Source of the DNA: Eurosta solidaginis
Lineage: Eukaryota; Arthropoda; Insecta; Diptera; Tephritidae
Direction: 5' to 3'
Assembly: GCF_040869045.1 (NCBI RefSeq)
Contig: NC_090321.1
Coordinates: 141,661,689 to 141,725,688 of the forward strand
DNA length: 64,000 bases
Shown here: positions 19,790-31,222 of the stretch, in pieces
Layout of the letters: each line of letters begins with the position of its first letter
Numbering within the stretch: the first letter of the stretch is position 1
Translations under genes and position numbers: made by a program
Notes under the pieces: generated by a model
The model's database searches: none
The model's input: the letters and a program-made list of their open reading frames with translations, nothing else
Told to the model about the DNA's origin: nothing

Positions 19790-22412
19790 TACCGCAGGGA
19801 CAATGTCTTAGAACGTCAAGGCCTATCTGTTCGGTCAGACGATGCAAATCTAGAAATCATCAACATCTACATCCCTCCTGTCACCTGTTGCCCCAGTGGA
19901 TACCGCCCTAATATCGAGGCCTTACTCACTGGCAACAATCGCATTATCTTAGGCGATTTCAATGCCCATCACGACCTATGGCATTCAAACTTGCGGGCGG
20001 ACAGTAGGGGTGAGATGTTGGCGGATCAAATAGAAGAAACGACGTTCTGCACAATAAACGGAGACGCCCCCACACGTATGGTAGGAAGCTGTCATAGCTC
20101 GCCAGATATCTCAATCGTGAGCGCAGAACTCGTAAACTGCGTCAACTGGCAGCCGATGGTAACATTGGCATCCGACCACCTGCCCATACTTATTTCGTTC
20201 GAGCGTACCGCCGACTTCATCGTCACCGAAAAACGCACTTTCATAAACTTCAAAAAAGGAAAGTGGGAAGAATATAAATCTGCAACAGACAGCAGCTTTG
20301 CTGCCCTCCCTATCCCGACTGATGCCCGCCAAGGGGAGCGTGCCTTCCGTAAGGTCATTGAATCCGCCTCGGCACATTTCATTCCCGCCGGGAGAATTCC
20401 CGAGATCCGGCCCCACTTCCCGGCGGAGGCCGCGAGCTTAGCGAGGGAACGCGACCTTATAAGACAGCTTGATCGAGGCGACCCCCAAATAAGGGGGTCC
20501 AACGCATAAACCAACGCATCAGATTGCTTGTGGACGAACACAAGCGGGCGAAATGGGAAGAGCACCTAAGAGGTTGTAACCTCTCTACCGGTGTAGGTAA
20601 ACTTTAGTCCACCGTAAAGTCCCTATCGAATCCGACTAAGCACAAAGACAAAGTTTCCATCGCCTTTGGCGATAAGGTGCTGTCGGATGCGAAAAAATGC
20701 GCGAGCGCTTTCTGCCGACAATATATAATGCAGCCTACGGTTGACAAAGATAGACGGAGAGCCAATAGACACGCACATAAATACAAATTCAGCGCGTCAC
20801 CAGTCGCCATCACCGCTATAGAGGTTGAGGACGCCATTGGTCGCGCTAAACCATCCAAAGCAGTGGACCCAGACGGCATAGCCATGCCGATGCTTAAAAA
20901 CCTAGGGAAAGAGGGTTTCAAATATTTAGCGCATGTCTTCAACCTGTCTCTTTCCACCTTTGTCATACCCGAGAAATGGAAAATGGCCAAGGTGGTCCCG
21001 CTACTAAAGCCTGGGAAACCAGCTAACATAGGTGAGTCATATCGTCCGATATCTCTCCTATCGCCAGTGGCAAAGACGCTTGAAGCCATTTTGCTCCCTT
21101 ATTTCCAAGCACATTTGCAGCTAGCCCCTCATCAGCATGGCTTCAGAAAACTCCATAGCACTACCTCCGCGCTAAATGTCATTAGCACCCAGATAAATTG
21201 CGGTTTGAATCAATACCCCCACCATAGAACAGTACTCGTAGCGCTAGACCTATCAAAAGCCTTTGATACGGTCAACCATGGCTCGTTACTGCAAGACCTG
21301 GAAGGGTCTACCCCTCCCCCATGTTTTAAAAGGTGGACCGCAAATTATCTGGGTGGTCGGCAGGCATCGGTGCAATTCAGAAACGAAACATCAAAACCAA
21401 GGAGAATTAAACAGGGGGTGCCAAGGGTGGTGTCCTATCCCCACTTTTGTTTAATTTCTACACATCTAAGCTACCTTCACCACCGGAAGGAGTCACAATC
21501 GTTTCCGACGCCGATGACTGCACAATAATGGCCACAGGCCCAGGCCCAGAGATCGATGAGCTATGCAATAAAATAAACGGCTATCTCCCTGATCTCTCCA
21601 GTTTTTTCGCCTCGCGAAACCTGGCATTGTCACCGACTAAATTTTCCGCGACCTTATTTACAACATGGACGCCCCAAATGTCGACCATATTGAACATCCA
21701 CGTCGATGGCACTACGCTACCGACTGTCCTACACCCCAAAATCTGGGTGTGACGTTTGATCAGGATCTACATTTTGGTGCGCACGCAACCGCAATTGTTC
21801 CGAGAATTCAGAGCCGTAATAAAATCCTCAAATCCCTTGCTGGCAGTACCTGGGGAAAAGATAAAGAAACGCTCATGACCACATACAAAGCAATTAGCCA
21901 GCCGATTACGTGCTACGCGTCACCCATATGGTCGCCAAGCCTAAAACCTACGGCACCTGAGAACCCAGCCGTATGAAGCGAAAACACACAAGCAGGTCCT
22001 TGGTGAACTCCATAGACAGGCGTCGGACCTTTATGTCGGGAATTGCCTGGTGAATCCAGTACTTGAAGAAAAATATCCAGAACTCGCGGAAGAGGAACGC
22101 ATACTCCCCAGGGAAACGCGTGTCACTCTTGCTCAACTTCGTTCTGGATACTGTAACAGGTTAAACTCTTACCTATCCAGAATCAACCCCGACATACAAA
22201 ATGTATGCCCCGCTTGCAATGTGTCCCCACATGACACCAACCATCTCTTTAATTGTAATGTGGAACCAACGCCTCTAACACCCCTTTCCTTATGGTCCAC
22301 CCCTGTTGAAACGGCAAGTTTCCTTGGACTCCCGTTAGAGGATATTGATGACAATTTGTGATCGGTCGCGGCTATTAGGTGGGGCGAGCGTTGCTACAAC
22401 AACAACAACAAC
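19790..22412 (+). pseudogene. Jockey-type LINE, 5'-truncated and frameshifted
   Basis: Begins inside the endonuclease. Endonuclease blocks: ILGDFNAHHDLW, HSSPDISIV and SDHLPILI. Reverse transcriptase blocks: GIAMPMLKNLG, YRPISLLSPVAKTLE, HGFRKLHSTTSALNVI and LVALDLSKAFDTVNH. The catalytic box reads DADD where a tyrosine or phenylalanine is expected before ADD. At least four frame changes are needed (about 20500-20677, 21425, 21700-21740 and 21975-22050), so it is dead. The C-terminus has a Cys/His cluster (CPAC...H..NC) and ends FLGLPLEDIDDNL. The 3' end is GCTACAACAACAACAACAA. Flanked by an 8-bp duplication. Confidence 0.9.
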
Positions 22413-24170
22413 AAAGAAATGAAACTTGGTAGGTGGGTTGACCTTATGACGCAGAATAGAAACTTAGTAAAATTTTGGACAATGGGCTTGGCACCGCCCG
22501 CCTTTAAAAGAAGGTAATTTAAAAGTTTTGCAAGCTGTAATTTTGCAGTCGTTGAAGATATCATGATGAAATTTGGCAGGGACGTTACTCGTATTACTAT
22601 ATGTGTTCTAAAAAAAATTAGCAAAATCGGATTACGAACACGCCCACTTAAAAAAAAAAAATTTAAGTCAAATTTTAACAAAAAATTGAATATCTTTACA
22701 GTATATAAGTAAGTAGTGGTGCAACAAAATACAAAAATAAAAGAAAATTTTAAAATGAGCGTGGCTCCGCCCTTTTTCATTTAATTTGTCCAGAATACTT
22801 TTAATGCCATAAGTCGAACAAAAATTCACCAATCCTTGTGAAATTTGGTAAAGGCATAGCTTCTATGACGGTAACTGTTTTCTGTGAAAATGGGCGAAAT
22901 CGGTTGAAGCCACACCCAGTTTTCATACACAGTCGACCGTCCGTCCTTCCGCTCGACTGTTAACGCGATAACTTTAGCAAAAATCGATATATCTTTACTA
23001 AACTTAGTTAACATACTTATCTGAACTCGTTTTATGTTGGTATTAAAAATGGTCGAAATCCGACTATGACCACGCCCACTTTTTCGATATCGAAAAATGA
23101 AAAAAAAATGCCATAATTCTATACCAAATACGAAAAAAGGGATGAAACATGGTGATTGGATTGGTTATTTGACGCAAAATATAACTTCAGAAAAAACTTT
23201 TTAAAATGGTTGTGACACCTAAATCAAAAGCCCTTGGAATCAATGCCAGAATACTGTTCGTGGTATTACATATATAAATAAATTTGGGGTACCCGACAGA
23301 TGATAATCTGGGTCACCCTGATCCACATTTTGATCGATATCTTGAAAACGCCTTCACTACTACAACCACTCCCTTTTAAAACCCTCTTTAATACCTTTCA
23401 TTTGATACCCATGTCATACAAACACATTCTAGGGTTACCCTAGGTTAATTTTCCTACATGGTGATTTTCGCTTATTTGACAAAGGATGAAGGAAAATCGT
23501 TCCAAAAAACGCCACCCTTAGTCTACAATTTCGGACTCTTATCCGACTCATAATTAAGGGCGCTTCGAAAATATTTAGGGGTGTTTAAAAAAAAATGATA
23601 AAGAAATGCGTTCAAATTTAACGCATTTAATTAATTTTCATATTTAAAAAAAATATTCAAATAAAACGAATTGATAGTTTTAGCTGAAGAAAGATAGCAA
23701 AAGCAAGTTGCTCCACCTTTTAGTATTACCATTTGTATGCATCCATAAAAAAGACAATTTTTTCTCCAAAGCTCTCAGCTGAGTATGTAATGTTCGGTTA
23801 CACCCGAACTTAGCCTTCCTTACTTGTTTTTTAGACAATTTTACTTGCTACGGGTTAACACCTTACTTTTAATGTGAAAACCCCCAACTGAGTAAAAGTA
23901 TAACTTATGTCTTGAACCCACCCGGGACATAGATATCTCTTACGAAAATGTTAAGTGATAGAAATAAAGTTCGGCTTAAAAATAGTGGCGGTCTAAAGGA
24001 GTTTAGCCTGTAACTACTCGAAAAGAAAAATCTTTTGGCAGATACATATAAAAATCTTAATTTTGAAGATTTTTTCAGTGCAATTTTTTGAAATTTAAAA
24101 AATTTTATTTCTTACAAAAAAATTTTCATTTTGAAGATAAATGTTCGTTTATGGCAACGCTGTTCGTGAC

Positions 24171-24311
24171 ATGCAGAATATGCGGGAATAACAAAATTGC
24201 GGATTGCAATTGGTCGGCTGGAGATTGCCGGCTTTTAACGTAAGGCACCATTGGAGATGGCCGATTTTTAAACTATTTAACTATCAATTTAAAAAGGAGT
24301 AATTTGGCTTG
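24171..24311. other. No recognised feature
   Basis: Short non-coding stretch between the hAT-like end and a SINE. Confidence 0.4.
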
Positions 24312-24530
24312 GCGGCCACCGTGGTGTGATGGTAGCGTGCTCCGCCTGCCACACCGAAGATGCTGTGTTCACGCTCCTGAGAAAGCAACATCAAAATTTT
24401 AGAAACGAGATTTTTCAATTAGAAGAAAATTTTTTCTAAGCGTGGTCGCCCCTTGGCAGTGTTTGGCAGGCATTCCGAGTGTATTTCTGCCATGAACAGC
24501 GCCTTGTATTTATTTTTTATTTATTTATAA
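24312..24530 (+). mobile_element. SINE S1, copy 2 (internally deleted)
   Basis: Head GCGGCCACCGTGG and boxes as in copy 1 (TGGTAGCGTGC; box B changed to GTGTTCACGCTCC). The body matches to CTGCCATGAACAG, then jumps to the tail CGCCTTGTATTTATTTTT, so about 150 bp are missing. Confidence 0.8.
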
Positions 24531-25479
24531 TTTGGTTTGAATATGGCCCTTTTTGTTAAGAAATTATTTTAATATTAAATACAGGAGATGTTTTAGAATA
24601 TAATGTGATACTTAGCTTAATAAATTAAAATTTTGAAGATGTCCGGTTTTGAAAATAGGCGATTCAAATATGTATACATTTTTCTTTTTTTAGAAAAATA
24701 TAGAAAAAACGGCCAAATATCAAAAAAAACCTATCGAAATACAAACTGGCTCGTTTGTTTTTAATGAACTAGATTGTATTTTTCTTGTATTTCGTTAGTT
24801 TTTTAAAATAAAATGTACACTCTTATACTAGTACTGAGGTCGAATTAGAAGGAGGGCGACAAAAAATTTAAGAAAAAATACAGAAAAAATACGAAAGGCA
24901 CTGGAAATATTTTTAGGTTCATTGATGTGTTTATGTTTATTTTTATTACATGGGCCAAATTAATAAACTTAGGCTCAATGGATCACATTTTTGCGTATCA
25001 TTCTTCTAAAGCAGCTCAAGATACCAAAATGACATATTGCCCTTCATCTTTCCCCTCGACAATACTTACATATTTCCTAAAAGTTTCAAAACCGTCTTAG
25101 TAACAAATGTTGAAGCTTCGAAAAATGCAGTTAATTTATTTTTGATAAAATAGGCATTTACCCTCACTCATCCGTTGATTTTAACGACGAATAACAAAAA
25201 ATAAAAATAAACATATATAAGGCAACGTTTAGGAATAACCAAAAAGATTTAATTTTTGAAATGCTCTAATGTAGACATGTACATATACATATGTACATAC
25301 ATATATGTGTGTATGATTGTACATATTTTTTTCTATTTTATCTACCTATTATATGTCCTCGCAATTGTACAAAGGACACCAAAGAAAACTCTATTTATGT
25401 AGAGAGAGAATGAGAGCCAGAAACAAAATTTAAAACTGAGAGAATTGAAGTGTTCACAATGAGGTTGACAAAGAAACAG
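24531..25479. other. AT-rich non-coding DNA
   Basis: No gene. A TACATA/GTATGT-type simple repeat lies at about 25272-25330. The sequence is probably intergenic, upstream of the host gene. Confidence 0.45.
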
Positions 25480-25922
25480 GCAAAAACTGGATTATGCACA
25501 ATCAAGAAGTCCGGCAGCTGCAAACCAATACGGAGGCACTTGGATATCGTTCGACTTTCGGCTTGAACTCCTCATTCGTACGTCATTTGCCTTTAGTTAA
25601 GGACGTGTCGGTTGGCTGTCTACTACACCGTAAAACAAAAAGGCGCGGCAACAGTCGTTGACTAAGTGAGAGCTCAATACCTCGCTACGTGTGTGAATTA
25701 TTTTGTGTATCATAATTTAAGTAAATGTGAATAGTATTAAAGATATACCACCTGATAAACATACAAAGCCATCACTCTGTATATCTATCAAATCACAGTA
25801 CACTCAAGCTAAGGTGGAATTGAATAATAAACTAAGTACTTCGTGAAAATCTAAAATTTCTAGCTAACAAAAGGGTTCGGTGACAAAAAAAAACTCGCTA
25901 ATAGGAAACCGGAAAGAAGGCA
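25480..25922 (+). promoter_or_regulatory. Probable promoter and 5' UTR of the ZAD gene
   Basis: This block is more GC-rich than its surroundings and is free of recognised repeats. It includes GGCGCGGCAACAGTCGTTGA (25642-25661) and leads into a long untranslated stretch before the ATG. No TATA box or clear initiator can be assigned. A start site around 25650-25700 is a guess. Confidence 0.35.
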
Positions 25923-26060
25923 ATGTCGGAAAAATCTTCAGAATATTTAAAACGAACTTGCCTAATTTGTGGCTGCCACACAGATCAAACGATCAACATA
26001 TACGAGCCGCGAATTGGACCAAATATTGTTGAATTGATTCAAGCAAAATTTAAAATCCAG
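25923..26060 (+). CDS. First coding exon of a ZAD zinc-finger protein
   Basis: Forty-six codons from ATG to a CAG/GTGTGT donor at 26060/26061, phase 0. It begins MSEKSSEYLKRTCLICGCHT; the CxxC (C13, C16) followed by a GPNIVELIQAKF segment fits the first half of a zinc-finger-associated domain. That dimerisation module stands at the N-terminus of many insect C2H2 transcription factors. The second cysteine pair and the zinc fingers would lie in later exons, which I could not find in the window. The start context GGCAATG has no upstream in-frame extension. A specific gene name was not recognised. It is the only convincing host coding sequence here. Confidence 0.72.
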
Positions 26061-26403
26061 GTGTGTAATTAACACAATTTTAAATTCTGTATATTCAATT
26101 TTGTCATTCCATAACTACACATACATATGTATGTATGTGCATACATATATACATACTATGTAACATTATAAAAACACTTACAAGGTATAACCGTTCTCCC
26201 TTCTGGTCAACAATGATTTTTTTGCGGAATTTAATATTTAAAAATCAATCTTCAAACAAAAGGAAAAAAGAAAAATAAACAGAATCAAATAATAAAATTT
26301 GCTTTTGTATGACAGAAAACGTACAATATATATGTGTGCAAAAAAAAAATTTGAAAACTTTCATTGTGGACAAACGTCATTAATGGCAGGGTTTTTTGAA
26401 GGT
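26061..26403 (+). other. Start of the ZAD gene intron 1
   Basis: AT-rich DNA after the splice donor with a CATACATATGTATGTATG-type simple repeat at about 26120. No acceptor with a matching exon was found downstream; the intron may run past the window end. Confidence 0.4.
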
Positions 26404-26765
26404 CCTGGCAAAGTTGACATATCAATATAAAACAGCTGATCCAACCAACTTTATGGAAATCTATGCAGTTGGTTAATGGTGCCATACCATAACGCCCTAG
26501 TCCTAACCATTCCATACAAACCAATTGGTTTTTGTTTTTTCGCCATATTCATAACCTCTAAATATTTTATTTGGTGAATTCATTAACTTTCATTCGTTTT
26601 GATTAAATGACTTACTATTTCTGGAATTTGTTCGTAGTTTTTTGCGTTGTCTTCTTTTTTATGAAATTCTCACATAAGGTACCAAAACCGATACCAATTG
26701 ATATGGATAAGCAAAAATATGACTTTGACTATGGCATTATGGTGATGTTTGTCAACTTTGCCAGG
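26404..26765. mobile_element. MITE-like inverted-repeat element
   Basis: Perfect 16-bp inverted termini: CCTGGCAAAGTTGACA at 26404-26419 and TGTCAACTTTGCCAGG at 26750-26765. About 360 bp, non-coding, with weaker inverted similarity further in (CCATACCATAACGCC near 26485 against GGCATTATGGTGATG near 26733). No clear target duplication was seen; the superfamily is unknown. Confidence 0.6.
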
Positions 26766-26881
26766 CCCCTGACTTGCATATAAATTCGCGTTTGCAACAA
26801 ATAAATGCTCATCGGCCATTACACATAGTAGTATTGTATGGAGAAATAGTGGAGACACGCACTTTTTCGGTATAGTGTATA

Positions 26882-27856
26882 ATCAAAGACTCTTTAAATA
26901 TAAGATGGTGCATTGTAGAGTTCTAAAACTTTGTGGAAATTGTAGGACGGCTGTAAACGGAATTCACCATACCTTTTGCTATGCTGTCCGCCTTATTTTT
27001 TATGACGGTATAACTCTGTAATTTATTTTCGCTTTGGAAAAATTACCTATTTGAAACTAAGCTGGCTGAAAAATATTGGCATAGCAGCTTAAGTTAAATC
27101 AACAATTGAAAATCTCAGCCAAGCGATTTGTAAAATAAGCTAATTTGTCTATTTGTTTCTTATTTGCTCGATATAGGGTGTGTTCGAGCTGCAGCAGTGT
27201 TACTTTTTATGACAGCGCATAACATTCTTCAGCAAAATTTGAGCGCATTCGTTGAACGAAATGTTGACAATTTATTGATCATCGCTACGAAATTAGCGAC
27301 ATTCCATCAACTAAGTAGCACTTTAGCAATACTTCTGTTATTATTTAGCTGCTCAAACACATCCATATTAATTGTGCATAAAATCAAAAATATAAAACTC
27401 AAAAATGACTCCGGTTGTTATGTCCGCAGGATTTATTTGGTTCAAAGGCACAGCCAATAATAGCCAAGGCCATAATAATTTATACGGGTCATCAATTCTT
27501 TCTCTAATTCAAAAGCTGAACTACCAGCGCTACCGTCGTCAGCTCAGTGTCATCATTGCCAGTAGCGCCAATAACACCAAACTCGTGCCTGACACACAAA
27601 AATCGTTTCCCTCAATAGCGCAAGTGAAATGTACTCCGCACTCACTGCTAAGTAGCGTCAAAAATTCGCTTGAAGTCATTGTGTCAATGAGCTACCATTG
27701 AGCCGGCACCGGCATTAGTGCTGGCGCCATGCAATTTACATCACTAAAATTGCGCGAATGCCCAGGCTCATGACTTTTTTAATCCAGATGGTGAAAACGA
27801 AGCAGGCGCAAAACGTATGGTGCATTCCTGGCACAGCCGTCCCACTTTGTGGAGAA
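26882..27856 (+). repeat. Repeat family M, copy 3
   Basis: The cleanest copy. Left arm CAAAGACTCTTTAAATATAAG, then GTGGAAATTGTAGGACGGCTG and GAATTCACCATACC. The right end has ATGGTGCATTCC and AGCCGTCCCACTTTGTGGAG in inverted sense. Same orientation as copy 1, opposite to copy 2. Confidence 0.7.
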
Positions 27857-28942
27857 CACACGTTTTAGTACATACTAATTTCATAGGTGCAGCTAAAGTT
27901 ATGCACGTAGCACAGTTCATATAAAGTTTAAGTGCATATATACATATATGCGAGTAAAAAAAACCAGCTAACTAATATCAAAATGGTTATACCTTGTATT
28001 TTATCATGCTGTGTACATTTAAAAGAAATCGTATAAGTTTTCGTCCTAAATACATAAAAAATCGATAATCTTCCGTTTAGCGTAACTCATAAGAATTTTA
28101 CCAAGACCGTGTGTATGGACGAATATGTGTGAAGGATATGCGCAAGAGCTATGATGATATATTTTGAGACGCCTGAGAGATTTTGTCACACTATTGGTGC
28201 AATAGCAAAATATTTCCTAGCACATTTTTTGTTTATCTCTTGCTAAGGTTTGTTAATATTGGTTTTTAGGTCAGTGGCGGATCCATGGTATTTCTTCTCA
28301 AAACAATAAAATTTTTCTAAAATCAAAAGAAAAACCTGTCTAATATGATTGGAAATTTTCTTCATTATTATAGGTAAAAATTCATATGATAAATTGAGGA
28401 AAAAATTTCTTTGGCTATTGTAAAAACCTCTCCAATGTTTATGTTCTGAGGAAGTTTTTTCGAGTGTTTATTTCATATTTGGCATGTTGGTAACCACGAC
28501 CGCTAGTGCTTAGACGTATTTTGCTTACGTGTGGCGAATAAGAATCTGGCTTGGAAGTACAATGACAAAGTCAATAGTACGAGCATTCAATGCATTGTCG
28601 AGTTGCTCTCCTAATTAAATTTCAATACCAATATATTTCAAAATATATCACACCTCAACATACCAAGGAGGAAGAATTTAAAGTTAGTACCAGCTTGAAA
28701 AAAGTTAAAGAAAGAAATTAACAAAAATTGGTATAGAAAAAAAAATCAATTAATTCTCAAAAATTCTTTAACAACCATTTTTTATTCCTTCATATAATTT
28801 AGGTAACAAAATGCAGAATGTGCATTCCTGAAAACAGACTAAGACTGTACCTAGAATATGTATGTGAATATAAGTATACTGGAGTAAATTTCCATTTATA
28901 AACGTTGCTTTTGAAAACCACTGCATCAATTTTTTTATATAA
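27857..28942. other. Non-coding DNA, probably intronic
   Basis: No gene or recognisable repeat; AT-rich with short homopolymers. Confidence 0.4.
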
Positions 28943-29170
28943 CATTTAAGGTATATCCTTCGAAGAGACGTTAGGCCGAGTTGATATTCCAATTTGCGTT
29001 GTGTTCCTTTTAATTTTACCTTCGAATTGGAGGGACTGGTCCTACATGTTTTACGCCGACTCCGAACGATATTTGCAAGGCAGATGAATTTTCACTTTCC
29101 GTGGCAGAAATACACTCAAAGTCACTGCCTAGAGGCGACCCTGCTTAAACAAGTTTTCTAATTTTGTTAT
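28943..29170 (-). mobile_element. SINE S1 fragment, tRNA head missing
   Basis: Matches the body of S1 in reverse: GAAGAGACGTTAGGCCGAG, then CTACATGTTTTACGCCGACT, AAGGCAGATGAATTTTCA and GGCGACCCTGCTTA. It stops before the tRNA-related part and is the most diverged copy. Confidence 0.75.
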
Positions 29171-30041
29171 ATAATAACACACACATCTATAAATATTTCG
29201 AGAGCAGGTTTCTATTTTTAACACGCTTATATTAGCTTCACTTGTATGTATGTTTGTTTGTAACTCTCGGCAGTGGGTAAATAACAAAACGAGTTGTGCT
29301 TAATAGCGGAGACATGAACCTCTGTGCGGAGGCGTGTTTTTTAGTTGTTTTAAATTATATTTATTAAGTTGTTATAATTAGGTTGACTTGACAGGCTGCA
29401 CGGCCAGCGCGAATTATGTAATTAAAATTTAAGTAACTTCCCGATGACGCGTCCAACGCTTTTATTTAATTGTCGGATCAACGCCCTAGATTGATGAGGA
29501 GTGTGATGACTAGTACCTAGGACCTACCTAATTATTTTCTATATTTTAGTATTATTACTACTTAATGTAAGTATTGTTTTCAATAAAACCGTTTAGCTTA
29601 ACATTGTTTTTTTTTATTATTTTATTTATTATTTAGACATGTGCCACAAATAATGCATTAAATACTTTGTCCGAAAAAGTTAAGGATTTTCTTTAGTTAA
29701 GTTCTAAAAATTAAAAAAAACATGTGTCCAGTAGCAACTATTGTGACGAGCGGGTGGAATATTATCATCTTCGCTGGGTGCTTCAACGCTGGTTCCGTTT
29801 AAGAATTTCTGGTAACATTTTAAATTTATCCCATACTCTGTGCCGTGTTTTTCGATCAGGTGACAGCCATGTAGCTTTATGGATCTTTTGATGTTTGATG
29901 AGCTCGATATGACAACATTTGTGCTAAATACATAGGAAAATGCGGTAGATGCTACAGATCTCGAATTTGAATGTGTATTCTATATGTGTATTTTTCATTT
30001 TTATATAGAAAGTGGGCGTGGTAATTAACCGTGTTTGTGCC
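29171..30041. other. Non-coding DNA with a possible polyadenylation signal
   Basis: AT-rich. AATAAAACC at about 29582 follows a less AT-rich block (about 29385-29530). It might be the 3' end of an unidentified element, but no frame or partner was found. Confidence 0.35.
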
Positions 30042-30507
30042 TAGGGCAACTCTATTTTGAAAAGGAAAGATGCTTATAAAACATCGTCAACCGTTTTCAA
30101 AGTCGTGGCAAAGAATTTCCAAAGATTCGAAGGCGTAGGCCTTGCCACGCTTTTTTTTCAAAATTCTTAAATACAGTTTTTAAGTCAACGTTACGAAGTT
30201 GATCATATAAAAGCTTCACATTGTAGCTTTATAAATTACGGAAATATCCTGTTAAGTATTGAATTACCACGGAATTATATTTCATTTTGAAATAATATTT
30301 ATTTTTTAAAGGAGCATTAGTCGCTGTCAGAACAAGTAGTGTGTTGAATTTTATTACCTTTCTTTAAATGAAAGTTATTGCAAAAACAACGTGTGAAGAT
30401 GACCCCTCGGACAAATAGGTTGACGGATTTATTGATAAATCCATGGGCAATGCTAACTTACATTTTTTTTCGGTTGGGACTAGCTGTTTTTCGGTTGACT
30501 TAAATAG
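30042..30507 (+). repeat. Repeat C, copy 1
   Basis: Diverged direct repeat of 33241-33747. Shared landmarks: TTTTGAAAAGGAAAGATG, then TTTATAAATTACGGAAATA, AATGAAAGTTATTGCAAAAA and TTTTTCGGTTGACTTAAAT. Non-coding, unknown family. Confidence 0.65.
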
Positions 30508-31084
30508 GACATCAAAAAAATGCTAGACGCTACCACCAATCAAGTCGATAGTGGCTACCGAAAAAATCGAATTTTTTTATTCCGTTTGGTTTGAAAAATT
30601 GTGAATTAACTTTAACCTTTTTTTCAGCATTTTTCAGAAATTCTTTAGCTCTTTTCAGCTGTTTTTTCAAAATTTCTAGATGAAAAATTTGGGTAGATTA
30701 AATTTTAAGAACATTGATTGAATATGGGCTTTAAGGTGCTTAATAACGGATAATGCTAGCTTTATGGTTGACAGAAATCGAGGAATAGTAAATTTATTAA
30801 ACAATATCAACCTAAGACGATTTAGTTCCGTGTGTTTGCAATTCGATTCAATAGGTGGTTTCATCTGCTTCAAAACTACTTCCGAGCGAAATTTAGATTT
30901 TTGATTCCAGAAACATTTAACTGTTTTTCTAAGCTCGCAGTAAACAAAAGAGCTATACAATGCTATTTGCTGCCATTAAGGGTGGACTTGAACCATTGTG
31001 AACTGCATCTACACGAATGAAATAACATTTTTCTAAAAGTCCAAAATTTAGAAGAAAAATTTTCAAAGGAAAAAATTGGTACTC
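30508..31084. other. No recognised feature
   Basis: AT-rich; short open stretches on both strands show no family motif. Confidence 0.4.
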
Positions 31085-31222
31085 TGAGTAACTTTTCAAT
31101 AGTTTTGGAGTTCCTGAAAATAAGGAAAGGAATTCTGCTAAATTATGCCCATTTATCACATATGTATTTCAGATCATTTTCATCCTTTCAGGAATTCCAG
31201 AACTATTGAAAATCTACTCACA
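31085..31222. repeat. Imperfect hairpin-forming inverted repeat
   Basis: Arm TTTTCAATAGTTTTGGAGTT near 31094 pairs with the reverse complement of GGAATTCCAGAACTATTGAA near 31190. Arms are about 35-40 bp with a few mismatches and a loop of about 60 bp. A third, direct echo (CAGGAGCTCCAGAACGATTG) lies near 31287. Confidence 0.55.

Larger units (their letters stand above)
19497..23826 (+). mobile_element. Family A element A1 (DINE-1/Helentron-like)
   Basis: Starts TATACTCAGCTGAG and ends with a GTTCGG...CCGAAC hairpin (23792-23809) and TCCTTACTTG. The 13-bp subterminal repeat is perfect: ATACTCAGCTGAG at 19498-19510 and CTCAGCTGAGTAT at 23774-23786. Two internal blocks carry CCGTCCGTCC-like text (about 19578 and 22930). 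Only about one core repeat unit is present (about 23320-23450), unlike A2 and A3. A Jockey LINE interrupts it at 19790-22412. It has no coding capacity of its own. Confidence 0.75.
18832..24162. mobile_element. hAT-like inverted-repeat element, interrupted
   Basis: CAGTGTTGCCA at 18832-18842 pairs with TGGCAACGCTG at 24152-24162 (10 of 11 match inverted). CAGTG-type ends and 8-bp duplications are hallmarks of hAT elements. Flanks CTCGTAAC (18824-18831) and TTCGTGAC (24163-24170) agree at six of eight bases. Next to both ends are AATCTTC-rich stretches. With the nested family A element removed, about 1 kb of non-coding DNA remains, so it would be non-autonomous. Degenerate, hence moderate confidence. 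Confidence 0.5.
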
